Assembly: GCF_011405515.1 (NCBI RefSeq)
Contig: NZ_AP022671.1
Coordinates: forward strand, 2,604,001 to 2,668,000
DNA length: 64,000 bases
Direction: 5' to 3'
Origin: Nitrospira sp. KM1
Lineage (GTDB): Bacteria; Nitrospirota; Nitrospiria; Nitrospirales; Nitrospiraceae
In this document: positions 44,869 through 54,276 of the stretch, one piece after another
How positions within the stretch are numbered: position 1 is the first letter of the stretch
Layout: the number at the start of each line of letters is the position of its first letter
Made by a program: the position numbers and the translations under genes
Notes under the pieces: generated by a model
Databases searched by the model: none
Told to the model about the DNA's origin: nothing
What the model saw: the letters and a program-made list of their open reading frames with translations, nothing else

Positions 44869-46833
44869 TCAGCCTTGTACAATCAACTGGATCACGACTG
44901 CGAGCAGAAACAGCCCTGCGACGATGATGGCGGCATAATGATGGACCATGCCGCTTTGCAACTGCCGCCATTGTTTGGCGACAAGATGGTTCCCGTAACC
45001 GATCACGTTAAGGCCGCCATAGATCACATACTTTTCGATCCATGTCGACCCGGCGGCTCCCAGCTCAGCCATGTGCCCCACGGCGCGGACGATGCCGTCG
45101 ATGACGACTCGATCCAACCAATCAAGAGCCAGACCCAATTTCTTGGTAGGTTCGACGAAGAGGAAATCGTAGAGCTCATCCACATAGTATTTGTGAAGGA
45201 GTGTGGTGTAGACCCCTCGCATCGAGGCCGCCCACCGTTCAGGGGCGCCTGGATTGATGCTGTACAGATAGTGGGCGAGCCCTAATCCAAGGAAGGCAAT
45301 TCCCGTTGCGATCATCATCAGCGTCAAGACCAGACCGGTACTCGCTTGGTGCTCGCCAGCCATTCCGGCCACCGGCGCAAGAAAATGATGGAGCCATCCG
45401 TGTTCGGGAGGGAATCCCAGAAACCCGCCAGCGAGTGACAAAACTCCCAAACCCATCAACGGGCCGATCATGACCGTAGGAGATTCATGGACGTGCGCCT
45501 CGGTATGGTGGTCCATTCGGGATTGTCCGTAGAACGTCAGATACGTCAGTCGAAACATGTAGAACGCTGTCAGCAGAGCACCCACGGCGGCCATGCCGTA
45601 CAACACATAGTGATGATGCGTGAAGGCATGGGCCATGATCTCGTCTTTGCTCCAAAAGCCAGCGAACGGTGGTATGCCGGCAATGGCGATCGTGCCGATG
45701 AGAAACAGCCGGTATGTCCATGGTATTTTCTGGCTCAGCCCGCCCATTTTCCGGATATCCTGTTCCCCTGAAAGTGCATGGATGACCGAACCCGCCGACA
45801 GAAAGAGGAGCGCTTTGAAGAACGCATGCGTCATCAGGTGGAAGACGGCCGCCGTGTAGGCCCCGATCCCGCAGCCGAGAAACATGTACCCCAGCTGACT
45901 GACGGTCGAATAGGCGAGGACCCTCTTGATATCGTTTTGCACCAGGCCGATCGTCGCGGCGAAAAGTGCCGTACTGCCACCGATAACTCCGACAACGGTC
46001 ATCGCCGTCGGGGACAAGTCAAAGATGGCATGATTCCGGACGATCATGTAGACACCCGCTGTCACCATTGTCGCAGCATGAATGAGGGCGCTGACCGGGG
46101 TTGGTCCCTCCATGGCGTCAGGCAGCCACGTATAGAGCGGAATTTGGGCCGACTTGCCGACGGCGCCGATCAGGAGGCACAACGCGATGGCGGTTGCCAT
46201 TTCCGGCGGTAGTTGTCCCACCTGAGGGAATACCTTCGTGTAGTCCAGAGTCTTGAAATTGATGAATACAAGGAAGATGGCCAGAAGAAATCCTGCGTCG
46301 CCGATGCGGTTGACGACGAATGCCTTTGAGGCGGCCTTGGCCGCCGATACTTTGTCGTAGTAGTAGCCGATTAAAAGATAAGAGCAGAGGCCCACGCCCT
46401 CCCACCCGATGAACAGCACGACATAGTTATTCCCCATGACCAACAACAGCATGGAGACCATGAACAGATTCATATAGGTGAAGAAGCGTGTGAAGCCTTC
46501 TTCTCCGTGCATATACCCCACCGAATACACATGAATAAGAAGGCCGACCCCGGTGATCACGAGCAGCATCACGCAGGTGAGAGGGTCGACCAGAAATGCG
46601 AGATTGATGGTCAGGTCGCCTCCGAAGATCCACTGGTAGGCGACGACTTCATGGGAGATTCCAGTCTTCAGCACGTCCACGAAGACCCCGAGCGTGCAGA
46701 GGAACGAGAGCCCCACCGAACCCCATGCCAGGCGATGCGCCAAGTCATGGGAATAACGGCTTCCCAGCAGACCGTTCAGAATGACGGCCAGTAAAGGGAA
46801 TACAGGAATCAATTTGATCAACAGGTCTGTCAT
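44869..46833 (-). CDS. nuoL: NADH-quinone oxidoreductase-like subunit L
   Basis: A 654-residue, about 16-helix distal pumping subunit. Conserved segments include LFIGWEGVGLCSYLLIGYY (Glu), then VGKSAQIPLYTWLPDAMEGP and ALIHAATMVTAGVYMIVR with channel lysine and histidine residues. The C-terminal part would form the lateral helix that clamps the membrane arm; since this complex carries an extra NuoM, its geometry must accommodate that. It starts one base after the nuoK stop. Confidence 0.95.
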   Translation of the reverse strand: MTDLLIKLIPVFPLLAVILNGLLGSRYSHDLAHRLAWGSVGLSFLCTLGVFVDVLKTGISHEVVAYQWIFGGDLTINLAFLVDPLTCVMLLVITGVGLLIHVYSVGYMHGEEGFTRFFTYMNLFMVSMLLLVMGNNYVVLFIGWEGVGLCSYLLIGYYYDKVSAAKAASKAFVVNRIGDAGFLLAIFLVFINFKTLDYTKVFPQVGQLPPEMATAIALCLLIGAVGKSAQIPLYTWLPDAMEGPTPVSALIHAATMVTAGVYMIVRNHAIFDLSPTAMTVVGVIGGSTALFAATIGLVQNDIKRVLAYSTVSQLGYMFLGCGIGAYTAAVFHLMTHAFFKALLFLSAGSVIHALSGEQDIRKMGGLSQKIPWTYRLFLIGTIAIAGIPPFAGFWSKDEIMAHAFTHHHYVLYGMAAVGALLTAFYMFRLTYLTFYGQSRMDHHTEAHVHESPTVMIGPLMGLGVLSLAGGFLGFPPEHGWLHHFLAPVAGMAGEHQASTGLVLTLMMIATGIAFLGLGLAHYLYSINPGAPERWAASMRGVYTTLLHKYYVDELYDFLFVEPTKKLGLALDWLDRVVIDGIVRAVGHMAELGAAGSTWIEKYVIYGGLNVIGYGNHLVAKQWRQLQSGMVHHYAAIIVAGLFLLAVVIQLIVQG

Positions 46834-46834
46834 G

Positions 46835-47137
46835 TCACCACTTGAGCAGATTCATTTCATCGACGTTCGTCGAAATCTTGCCGCGGAAGACGACGATAAT
46901 GATGGCCAGTCCCACAGCGGCTTCACCGGCGGCAATTGCAATGATGAAAAGGGCGACCAATTGACCGGCCATGGATTCCAGATAATAGGAAAAGGCGACG
47001 AGGTTGATGTTGGCCGCGTTCAACATGATTTCCACTGACATGAGTACGATGATGAAGTTGCGCCGGATCAGCACCCCGAGGAGGCCGGTCATGAACAGCA
47101 CGGCGCTCACCGCGACGTATGCAGAAAGAGGAACCAT
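46835..47137 (-). CDS. nuoK: NADH-quinone oxidoreductase-like subunit K
   Basis: A 100-residue, three-helix membrane subunit. It carries the conserved glutamates in the proton channel (VLMSVEIMLNAANINLVAF, then IAAGEAAVGLAIII). Length and spacing match the family. It lies 4 bases after nuoJ and adjoins nuoL. Confidence 0.95.
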   Translation of the reverse strand: MVPLSAYVAVSAVLFMTGLLGVLIRRNFIIVLMSVEIMLNAANINLVAFSYYLESMAGQLVALFIIAIAAGEAAVGLAIIIVVFRGKISTNVDEMNLLKW

Positions 47138-47141
47138 GATG

Positions 47142-47663
47142 TCAGTTCTTATTCGTCTCGATGGGTTTGGGGGTCTTGGCCAGCACGATGGCTCCGATGA
47201 TCGCGCCCAGGAGAAAGATTCCGACGATCTCGAATTGCAGGAGATAGTCGCTGAACATCTTCATGCCCACGGCATACGTCGCTCCGTCCTGGAGGACCGT
47301 GGTGGTCGGAGCGTCACCCTTGGCGCCTCCGAATGGGGAACGGAACAACAGGGCCACCACGTAGAGTGAGCCCAGTACCGCGGGAATCAAAAAGTACTGA
47401 AACGAGGAATGAAAGTATCGTTCTTCGGTTTTCAGATTGAGCAACATGAGCACGAAGAGATACAAGACCAGAATGGCCCCTGCGTAGACGACGACCTGCA
47501 CGGCCCAGAGAAATTCTGCGTTGAGCAGAACGAAAAGACCCGAGACATGAAGGAGGAGCGCCAGGAGAGCCAATCCGCAGTGGACGGGATTTTTTAGCGC
47601 GACGGTCAGTACTGCCGCGGCAATGCTCATGAACGCGAAATAGGCAAAGAACAGCGAGATCAT
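47142..47663 (-). CDS. nuoJ: NADH-quinone oxidoreductase-like subunit J
   Basis: A 173-residue, five-helix membrane subunit near the junction of the two arms. It shows the family segment NPVHCGLALLALLLHVSGLFVLL followed by FLWAVQVVVYAGAILVLYLFVLML. It ends 4 bases before nuoK and follows nuoI closely. The neighbouring subunit H, which it contacts in known structures, is not encoded in the cluster. Confidence 0.94.
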   Translation of the reverse strand: MISLFFAYFAFMSIAAAVLTVALKNPVHCGLALLALLLHVSGLFVLLNAEFLWAVQVVVYAGAILVLYLFVLMLLNLKTEERYFHSSFQYFLIPAVLGSLYVVALLFRSPFGGAKGDAPTTTVLQDGATYAVGMKMFSDYLLQFEIVGIFLLGAIIGAIVLAKTPKPIETNKN

Positions 47664-47672
47664 CTGTCAGGC

Positions 47673-48260
47673 TCAGGTCAAATGCTTTGGTGTCGACTGC
47701 GTCGGTTTCACCACCGATTGCGGGAAATAGTAGCGGTACTCCCGGCTTTCCTCGACGTTCTTTTCTTGATTGTGGGCATAGAGATATTTTTTCGCGTCGT
47801 CGAGATGACGCTCCCCGATATCGTAGAGCCGCTTTTTGTCGAATAGGAGGGTCCGCTTGTCGTGCGTTGAAAATTCGTACATCTTGGTCATGGCCAATGC
47901 GTTGACGGGGCAGGCTTCGACACAGTATCCGCAGAACACGCACTTCGTGATGTCGATATAGAACTCACTCGCGTACCGTTGGAGCGGCCGATCGGCGTCC
48001 TCTGAGCTGATGACCTTTATGCAACGCGAGGGGCATGCGGCCTCGCAGAGGTCGCAACCGACACACCGTTCACGGCCGTCGTCATATCGCAACAGTCCCA
48101 AGGCTCCGCGGTGTGCGTCCGGAATGACCCGTTGTTCGCGTGGATATTGAAAGGTGATCGGTTTGTGAAACATGTGCTTGAACGTGACCTTCATGGCGTC
48201 CCAAATCTCATAGAAGAGGGCTGCTTGAAGGATTTTCTTGGTCATGGATCCGACGTTCAT
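47673..48260 (-). CDS. nuoI: NADH-quinone oxidoreductase-like subunit I (2[4Fe-4S])
   Basis: A 195-residue ferredoxin-like subunit holding clusters N6a and N6b. The two motifs are CVGCDLCEAACPSRCIKV and CVFCGYCVEACPVNALAM, with the N-terminal amphipathic helix (LFYEIWDAMKVTFKHMF) that lies on the membrane. The start is taken at the ATG at 48260, 10 bases after the nuoG stop; a TTG eight codons earlier would overlap that stop. In most bacteria nuoH precedes nuoI; here nuoG does. Confidence 0.94.
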   Translation of the reverse strand: MNVGSMTKKILQAALFYEIWDAMKVTFKHMFHKPITFQYPREQRVIPDAHRGALGLLRYDDGRERCVGCDLCEAACPSRCIKVISSEDADRPLQRYASEFYIDITKCVFCGYCVEACPVNALAMTKMYEFSTHDKRTLLFDKKRLYDIGERHLDDAKKYLYAHNQEKNVEESREYRYYFPQSVVKPTQSTPKHLT

Positions 48261-48270
48261 CGCTTCTCGC

Positions 48271-50958
48271 TCACGCTTTCTCAATGGTTACGGCGGTGCG
48301 TTTGAATGACGGTACTCCCGTTGTCGCATCAACCTGAACGGACATCAAATCTTTCACCGGCGGTTCATTGAAATGCTCCGGGAAAAAACAGGTGCCGGCC
48401 GCGACGGTGTGGTCTTGCTGGACGTTGATCTGCAACGAACCTCGGTCGGAGGTCAATCGCACGGCGTCGCCGTCCCGTAGATTCAGACGTTCCATATCGG
48501 AGCCGTTCATTCGGATCCGGCCCGTGTTGGGATCGATCTTGATGAGTCCGGGCGCGAGGGTGGACAACTTGCCGGAATGATACAGCACCTGGCCCATGAG
48601 CAGCGTGAACGGCCGTGCGCTGGGGGGTGACGGTGTTACATAGCGTCCTGCAGCGCCTGCGGCATATCCGTTCGCGAGGTATCGATCGGCAGTCGGGATG
48701 ATCTTCCTCGGCTGTCCGAGATTATAGTACCCAGGAAGCAGTTTCATGATCTCGGCTTGAATGTCGTTGGCGGACTCGTATTCCCATTGGCAGCCCAATC
48801 CGTTGGCGATGGCCGTCATGATGTGCCAGTCAGGGAAACTTTCTCCGATGGAATCCATGGCCTGCCTGACCCGCAGGACGCGTCCTTCCAAATTTGTGAA
48901 GGTTCCATCCTTTTCAGCATAGGTAGACGCCGGCAACACGATATGGGCGAGCCGGGCGGTTGCCGTGAGAAAGGGATCCTGGACGACCAGAAGATCCAAG
49001 CGCTCCAAGGCCGCTTGAACCTCGAGGGAAGCGGGAAGGGTCTCCAGAGGGTTTTCGCCGATCAGATACAACGCGCGGATCTCTCCTCTCCGGCAGCGCT
49101 CAAGGATTTCCATCAGCCGGACGCCGCTTCCGGATTTGGGAAGGGTGACATCCCAGGCGGTAGCCAGCCGATTTCTGGTCGCCTCATCGTCGAACGACGC
49201 TAAGCCCGGAAGAAATTCTGGAGCGACCCCCATATCGACCGCACCCTGCTCATTGGCTTCTTCGGTGACGGTGCTTACTCCGCAGCCAGGGCGGCCGAGT
49301 TTTCCTGTGATCCATGCCAGATCGATCAACTTCAAGACATTGTTGTAACCGTTGATCTGTCGCACGATGCCTTCTGCGCAGAGAATGATGGAACGCGGTG
49401 ACTCGGCAAAAATCGTGACCGCCTCTTTCAGGTTGTCCACCGTCAATCCGGTGCGCGAGGCGACCTGCTCAAGGGAAACGGAGGCGACAGCGGATTTCAA
49501 GGCCGCGAAGGCCCGGGGATGTTTCGTGACCGTTTCTTCATCGACGAGATCGAGTTCGATGGCGGCCTTCACGAGCCCATCAATGATCAAGCTTTCCGTT
49601 CCTGGCTTGATCAGGAACGGATGAGAGGACAATTTGCCGAGATTGGTCACGGCGGAGTCGAAAACCATCACCTGAGCCTTATAGACGCGAATCGCTTCTT
49701 TGATGCGAACTGCCGTCAAGGGATTGGTTTCAGTCAAGTTCGACCCGATAGCCAGAACAGCTTTGGCCTTGGTGAGATCCTCCCAATCATTCGCCGCACG
49801 GCCGATCCCCAGAGCATGTTTCGAGGCATGCACGAAATTCATATGACCATAGCGGGCGCTGCTGTCGAGGTTGTTGGAGCGGAACCCGGCTCGCATGAGT
49901 TTCTGGAAAAGATACAACTCTTCGTTCGTGCAACGCGCGGTGATCAGGCCGGCGATGGAGTCGGACCCATGTTTCTTTCTCGTTTCTTCGAAGCGATCAA
50001 CGACGGTATGCATGGCTTCGAGCCACGGTACGGCCGTAAGGCGGTCACCCTTGCGCACCATCGGTTGCTTCAAACGGGCCGGCGAGTCGATGTATTCAAA
50101 CCCAAATCGTCCTTTGACGCAGATGCCTCCGTGGCCTTTGGCGGTCTCAGCCCGGTCGCCCCATTTATTTTTCCACGACAGCGGAGAGGTGACGCGAATG
50201 ACTTCTGTATCCTTGGTTTCCACATGCATCTGACAGCCGTCGCCGCAGTAGTTGCAGGTCGTCGTGGTCTTCTTCATCTGCCAGGGCTTGTACAAATACT
50301 TTGAAAATTTATTTGTAATCGCCCCGACCGGGCAGACGGCCAGGCAATCTCCGCAAAATTCGCAGGAGAGCGGCACGTCGCCCTTGGCGACGACCTGATT
50401 GAATCCGCCTTTCTTCATGAACTGGAGCGCATCGATCATGAGCACGTCTTTGCAGACGTTGATGCATTCCGCGCAGGCAATGCAGCGGTTCATGTTGAAA
50501 TCCAGCACGAGACTGCGCGTGTCCTCAGGGATAAATTTCTGTTTGGCGTTGGCCAGATTGGTGACGCCGTGCTGGAACGCCATATCTTGCAATTCACAAT
50601 GGCCGTCGGCGTCGCAGACTGGGCAGTCCAGCGGATGGACGGAGAGATGCTTCTCCACCGCCTTTTTTCTGGCGAGGAACAGATCGTCCCCTTCCGTCCG
50701 GATGATCATGCCGGCCGTCGCTTTAGCCGTGCAGGAGCGGACCGGGGCCTTCTTGCCTTCCTGCGTCACCAGGCACATGCCGCACGACCCGAAAGGATCG
50801 AAGGTATAGTGATAGCACATGGCCGGGAGAATCTTGCCGGTGCTTGAGATCACGTCGTAGAGCGACACCCCGTCCTTCGCGGTCACCGTCTTCCCGTCGA
50901 TGCTCAGCTCGATGGTCGCGGCTTCGACGTCAGGATTCGTGGCTGGCTTCAGTCCCAT
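48271..50958 (-). CDS. nuoG: NuoG-like subunit with formate-dehydrogenase-type architecture
   Basis: An 895-residue iron-sulfur subunit. N-terminal [2Fe-2S] motif: FGSCGMC with C48 and C76. Then HPLDCPVCDADGHC (His-ligated [4Fe-4S]), a two-cluster ferredoxin module (CIACAECINVC and CEFCGDCLAVC) and CNYCGDGCQ with GGICVKGRFG, the N-terminal cluster of FDH-type molybdopterin enzymes. Where formate dehydrogenases have the Cys/Sec ligand in AR.[CU]H, this protein has ARYGH, so no Mo chemistry is expected. A C-terminal molydop-binding-like domain is present. GGAG precedes the ATG. With no nuoE or nuoF in the cluster, its electron donor is probably a ferredoxin or another protein, which is inference. 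Confidence 0.93.
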   Translation of the reverse strand: MGLKPATNPDVEAATIELSIDGKTVTAKDGVSLYDVISSTGKILPAMCYHYTFDPFGSCGMCLVTQEGKKAPVRSCTAKATAGMIIRTEGDDLFLARKKAVEKHLSVHPLDCPVCDADGHCELQDMAFQHGVTNLANAKQKFIPEDTRSLVLDFNMNRCIACAECINVCKDVLMIDALQFMKKGGFNQVVAKGDVPLSCEFCGDCLAVCPVGAITNKFSKYLYKPWQMKKTTTTCNYCGDGCQMHVETKDTEVIRVTSPLSWKNKWGDRAETAKGHGGICVKGRFGFEYIDSPARLKQPMVRKGDRLTAVPWLEAMHTVVDRFEETRKKHGSDSIAGLITARCTNEELYLFQKLMRAGFRSNNLDSSARYGHMNFVHASKHALGIGRAANDWEDLTKAKAVLAIGSNLTETNPLTAVRIKEAIRVYKAQVMVFDSAVTNLGKLSSHPFLIKPGTESLIIDGLVKAAIELDLVDEETVTKHPRAFAALKSAVASVSLEQVASRTGLTVDNLKEAVTIFAESPRSIILCAEGIVRQINGYNNVLKLIDLAWITGKLGRPGCGVSTVTEEANEQGAVDMGVAPEFLPGLASFDDEATRNRLATAWDVTLPKSGSGVRLMEILERCRRGEIRALYLIGENPLETLPASLEVQAALERLDLLVVQDPFLTATARLAHIVLPASTYAEKDGTFTNLEGRVLRVRQAMDSIGESFPDWHIMTAIANGLGCQWEYESANDIQAEIMKLLPGYYNLGQPRKIIPTADRYLANGYAAGAAGRYVTPSPPSARPFTLLMGQVLYHSGKLSTLAPGLIKIDPNTGRIRMNGSDMERLNLRDGDAVRLTSDRGSLQINVQQDHTVAAGTCFFPEHFNEPPVKDLMSVQVDATTGVPSFKRTAVTIEKA

Positions 50959-51028
50959 AATTCACTCCGCCTGTCATGCCCGCATGGTCTCCCTACAGGG
51001 AATACATGTGCTCCGCCGAGGATGCCCG

Positions 51029-52273
51029 TCATCGATCGCACTCACCCATCACGATGTCGTACGTGCCGAAGAGGGTGATGGCGTCGGCGATCATATAGCC
51101 TCTCGACATATGATCGAAGGCGCCCATGTGGATGAAAGACGGGGCACGAATTTTCAGCCGGTACGGCTTGCCTCCCCCGGCACTGACGATATAAAAACCG
51201 AGCTCCCCCTTATGAGCCTCGGTCCCGCAATAGATTTCTCCCGGAGGGGCGTTGAACCCCTGCGAGAACAATTTGAACTGTTGAATCATGGACTCGAGAT
51301 TTGTGAATACACGGTCTTTGGGCGGCAACGTGACGCTCGGGACATCCGCCATGATCGGCCCGTCCTGCATTTGTTCCAGACATTGTTTGACGATCTTCAC
51401 GCTCTCATACAGTTCCATGACACGGATCCAATAGCGATCGTACGTGTCGCCGTTTTTTCCAAGCGGCACATTGAACTCGCACTTGGGATAGGCGGAGTAT
51501 GGTTCGGCTTTGCGGAGGTCGTAATCGACTCCGGACCCTCGCAACGTCGGACCGCTCAGCCCGAAACTCACGGCATCCTCGGCGGAAATCACAGCAACAC
51601 CCTTGGTCCTGGCCAGCCAGATCCTGTTTTTCTCCAAGAAGACAATGTACTCATCGATCTTCGGAGGAAAGTAGTCCAGAAACTGCTTCAACTTGTCCAA
51701 CAGCGAAGATGTGAAATCCCGTTCCACACCCCCGATGCGATACCAGCTCGTTGTCAGTCTGGCCCCGCAGAGTTCGTCGAACCAGTCCAACAAGATTTCG
51801 CGATCGCGAAAACAATAGAAAAACACCGTCATCGCGCCGATATCCAGCGCCTGTGTGCCGAGCCAGAATTGGTGGCCGATGATCCGTTGGACTTCTGCTA
51901 CGATCGTCCGGAGATATTCTGCCCGCTCCGGCACGGTAATGTTCATCAGTTTCTCGACGGCTCGACAGTAGGCGAAATTGTTGTACATCGCGCAGACGTA
52001 GTCCAGGCGGTCTGTATGGGGAATAAACTGATGATAGGTTCCCTCTTCGGCCAGCTTCTCTACCCCGCGGTGCAAGAATCCCATTACGGGGGTGGACTTC
52101 ACGAGCCGTTCGCCTTCCAATTCGAGGATGACTTTCAGGACTCCATGCGTGCTCGGGTGCTGCGGCCCCATGTTGAGAAGAAGCTCTTCGGTCCGAAGGG
52201 TCGGCAGCGTCTCGCTCTCCGGATGAGCCGGGTCGACTTTATAGACGGTCGTTCTTTGATCTTCGAAAGCCAT
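51029..52273 (-). CDS. nuoD: NADH-quinone oxidoreductase-like subunit D
   Basis: A 414-residue subunit forming the quinone-reaction site with NuoB, related to hydrogenase large subunits. Conserved features are NMGPQHPSTHGVLKVILELEGE with the quinone-site His, then GFLHRGVEKL, PHTDRLDYVC and the C-terminal FGTYDIVMGECDR. It is separate from nuoC, as in most bacteria other than Escherichia coli. It is followed by nuoG after 70 bases, where nuoE or nuoH might be expected but is absent. Confidence 0.96.
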   Translation of the reverse strand: MAFEDQRTTVYKVDPAHPESETLPTLRTEELLLNMGPQHPSTHGVLKVILELEGERLVKSTPVMGFLHRGVEKLAEEGTYHQFIPHTDRLDYVCAMYNNFAYCRAVEKLMNITVPERAEYLRTIVAEVQRIIGHQFWLGTQALDIGAMTVFFYCFRDREILLDWFDELCGARLTTSWYRIGGVERDFTSSLLDKLKQFLDYFPPKIDEYIVFLEKNRIWLARTKGVAVISAEDAVSFGLSGPTLRGSGVDYDLRKAEPYSAYPKCEFNVPLGKNGDTYDRYWIRVMELYESVKIVKQCLEQMQDGPIMADVPSVTLPPKDRVFTNLESMIQQFKLFSQGFNAPPGEIYCGTEAHKGELGFYIVSAGGGKPYRLKIRAPSFIHMGAFDHMSRGYMIADAITLFGTYDIVMGECDR

Positions 52274-52287
52274 CGTTCAAGCACCGA

Positions 52288-52791
52288 TCAGCGGGATGTT
52301 TCATCGAGAAATTCGAAGGTGTCCCGCCAGCCTTTACCGCGTAGAGGGAAATCCTTTCTCAACGGATAACCTTCGGTATAGTCATCCGGCATGAGGATCC
52401 GGCGAAGATCCGGATGACGACGAAATCGAATCCCCATCATGTCGTAGACTTCCCGCTCCATAAATTCCGCGCCCATCCACAGATCCGTCAGCGAATCCAC
52501 GATACAGTCCGATTCCGGCACCCGGGTTTTTAAGCGGATGCGATGGCGCTTCTTGATCGAATAGAACTCGTAGACCACTTCGAACCGTTCTTCGTCATCG
52601 GGCCAATCGACGGAGCTGACGTGAACGATATAATCGAAATCCATGGCCGGATCGTCGTGAAGAAATTGCGCCACTTCATGTAATGCCTCACGGGAGACCG
52701 TCACGGCCAAGTCACCTCGCCATTCCACGGCCTTGACGAAGCCGGTTGAAAAATTTTCCTGAAGGCGATTGGTCAATTGATCTGGGGACAT
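52288..52791 (-). CDS. nuoC: NADH-quinone oxidoreductase-like subunit C
   Basis: A 167-residue peripheral-arm subunit of the 30-kDa family. Signature segments are AQFLHDDPAMDFDYIVHVSSVD, then WMGAEFMEREVYDMMGIRFRRHPDLRRILMPDDY and YPLRKDFPLRG. It carries no cofactor and supports NuoB and NuoD. It starts 9 bases after nuoB. Confidence 0.96.
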   Translation of the reverse strand: MSPDQLTNRLQENFSTGFVKAVEWRGDLAVTVSREALHEVAQFLHDDPAMDFDYIVHVSSVDWPDDEERFEVVYEFYSIKKRHRIRLKTRVPESDCIVDSLTDLWMGAEFMEREVYDMMGIRFRRHPDLRRILMPDDYTEGYPLRKDFPLRGKGWRDTFEFLDETSR

Positions 52792-52800
52792 AGACGATGC

Positions 52801-53328
52801 CTAGGCTTTGAAGCTTGGCCTCACCTGCTCGGGCTGTTTCACAAACACGCGCTTCTGCATAATTCGCTCTTGAAGCTTCAAGATTCCGTCAAACAGGGCT
52901 TCGGGCGTGGGTGGACAGCCGGGGACATAGATGTCGACCGGTACGAAACGATCCACTCCTTGCACGACACTGTAGCTGTCATAAATGTTCCCGGACGTGG
53001 CGCAAGAACCCATGGCAATCACATATTTCGGTTCCGGCATCTGATCGTAAATCTTGCGGATGACCGGTGCCATCCGCCTGCAGACGGTCCCCGCAACGAT
53101 CATGAGATCGGATTGCCTGGGAGAGGCTCTGAACACTCCCGCTCCATAGCGATCCATATCGTACCGCGAAGAAACCGCGGCAATCATCTCGATAGCGCAA
53201 CAGGCCAACCCGAACGTCATCGGCCACAACGAACCCTTTCGAGCCCAATTGACGGCCTTTTCCACCGTAGTCGTAATCACGTCCGGCGAGCCGTCCTTTT
53301 CCTGGCGACCGAGTTGGATTAGTCCCAT
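52801..53328 (-). CDS. nuoB: NADH-quinone oxidoreductase-like subunit B
   Basis: A 175-residue subunit carrying the [4Fe-4S] cluster N2 that hands electrons to quinone. The Cys ligands are seen in [10 protein letters not shown] (adjacent pair), MGSCATSG and [11 protein letters not shown]. It starts 10 bases inside the end of nuoA. The N-terminus is slightly longer than in Escherichia coli. Confidence 0.96.
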   Translation of the reverse strand: MGLIQLGRQEKDGSPDVITTTVEKAVNWARKGSLWPMTFGLACCAIEMIAAVSSRYDMDRYGAGVFRASPRQSDLMIVAGTVCRRMAPVIRKIYDQMPEPKYVIAMGSCATSGNIYDSYSVVQGVDRFVPVDIYVPGCPPTPEALFDGILKLQERIMQKRVFVKQPEQVRPSFKA

Positions 53329-53711
53329 TCCAGGGCCCCCTTTCGCCAGGCGTAGACGTAGGCGACGAGGAACAGCGCGATGAAGATCAGCATCTCCACC
53401 AATCCGATGACACTCACTTTATTGATATCGGTGAATACCACTGCCCAAGGGTAAAGGAAAATGACTTCAATATCGAAAATGACAAACAGCATTGCAAAGA
53501 TGTAGTAGCGCACCGGGAAAGGCATTCGGGCATCGGAAAACGGCTCAGATCCGCACTCATATGCCGAAAGTTTCTCCGGTTCCGGATACTTAGGTTGAAC
53601 CAAATAACTGATCAATAGGGTCACGACCCCGAATCCCAGCGCAATGAAAATGAAAAGAAGTATCGGAAAATACTTTGTCAGATACTCAAGGAGTAATTCA
53701 AAACCGCTCAT
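53319..53711 (-). CDS. nuoA: NADH-quinone oxidoreductase-like subunit A
   Basis: A 130-residue membrane subunit with three helices. Conserved [42 protein letters not shown] identifies it, including the loop Cys near the quinone cavity. It is the first gene of the cluster, after GAAAGG. The long upstream gap must hold the operon promoter; no -10/-35 pair was clear enough to mark. Confidence 0.95.
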   Translation of the reverse strand: MSGFELLLEYLTKYFPILLFIFIALGFGVVTLLISYLVQPKYPEPEKLSAYECGSEPFSDARMPFPVRYYIFAMLFVIFDIEVIFLYPWAVVFTDINKVSVIGLVEMLIFIALFLVAYVYAWRKGALEWD

Positions 53712-53948
53712 GGGAAGTGCCTTTCAACGCCTTGAGTTGCAAGGAAGAACGGGATCTTAGACGGTGGGTCGTACGTATAGCAAGCGTACAAAGGACCTAG
53801 GGTCGAGACCCGAAAGTCCTAGGCTGATCGAAAGAATTTATCTTGCCATTTTGAAGCAAAAGCGAGCTTGCCGGTTGAACGTCCCCTCAGTCGCATCTCT
53901 GAATTATGCAAGAATCTTATCTGGCTGGAATTGCAGGAAAATATTCAT

Positions 53949-54131
53949 TTAAGAACGACGCATATTCTCTGCCGGCATCCGTAAATGCCCCGGGGGTGCC
54001 TCGTCATTTTGCTGCCACTCGGATTGCAGAGGCGGCTGGGCCGTTGCCTTTTTCCGCCTATGGATTTGTGTCTCGATACGGGAGGCCCTCACGCTCGGGG
54101 ATTTCTCAGGTCCGTTTGAAGGCGTACTCAT
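53949..54131 (-). CDS. possible small polar protein
   Basis: A 60-residue polar, unstructured-looking frame upstream of the nuo operon, reading the same way. The composition (Ser, Pro, Glu, Arg, Gln) is compatible with a real small protein. There is no ribosome site and no recognised family. Confidence 0.3.
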   Translation of the reverse strand: MSTPSNGPEKSPSVRASRIETQIHRRKKATAQPPLQSEWQQNDEAPPGHLRMPAENMRRS

Positions 54132-54207
54132 GATCGATTCTTCATCCATTGGGTCGAGCGTAGCACCCGTTGTTGCCTATGGTCAATTGGGCAAGACCGC
54201 ATAAACC

Positions 54208-54235
54208 TTGACAGTATGTGACGATTTGCTAAGGT
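54208..54235 (+). promoter_or_regulatory. sigma-70-like promoter of the OmpA-like gene
   Basis: A perfect TTGACA (54208-54213), 16 bases, then TAAGGT (54230-54235). The gene start at 54277 is about 40 bases downstream, after AGAAGGA. Confidence 0.55.
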
Positions 54236-54276
54236 TGCTCAAAGCAACCCTTGTCCTAACAAGAAGGACTACTACT

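Larger units (their letters stand above)
53712..54276. other. divergent intergenic region, nuo operon and OmpA-like gene
   Basis: About 565 bases with a good promoter at the right end (54208-54235). A minus-strand frame at 53949-54131 (60 residues, MSTPSNGPEKSPSVR, then polar residues) is possible but has no ribosome site. No RNA gene was recognised. Confidence 0.4.

Noticed and set aside
44129-44938. A 269-codon frame opposite nuoM and nuoL.
   Set aside because: The polar, Glu/Gln-rich translation is typical of antisense reading of a membrane protein gene.
48271-50958. Calling the NuoG-like gene a formate dehydrogenase.
   Set aside because: It lies inside the nuo operon and lacks the Cys/Sec active-site ligand.
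50900-52369. A 489-codon frame opposite nuoD and nuoC.
   Set aside because: It lies antisense to strongly conserved nuo genes, and its translation shows no domain or signal.
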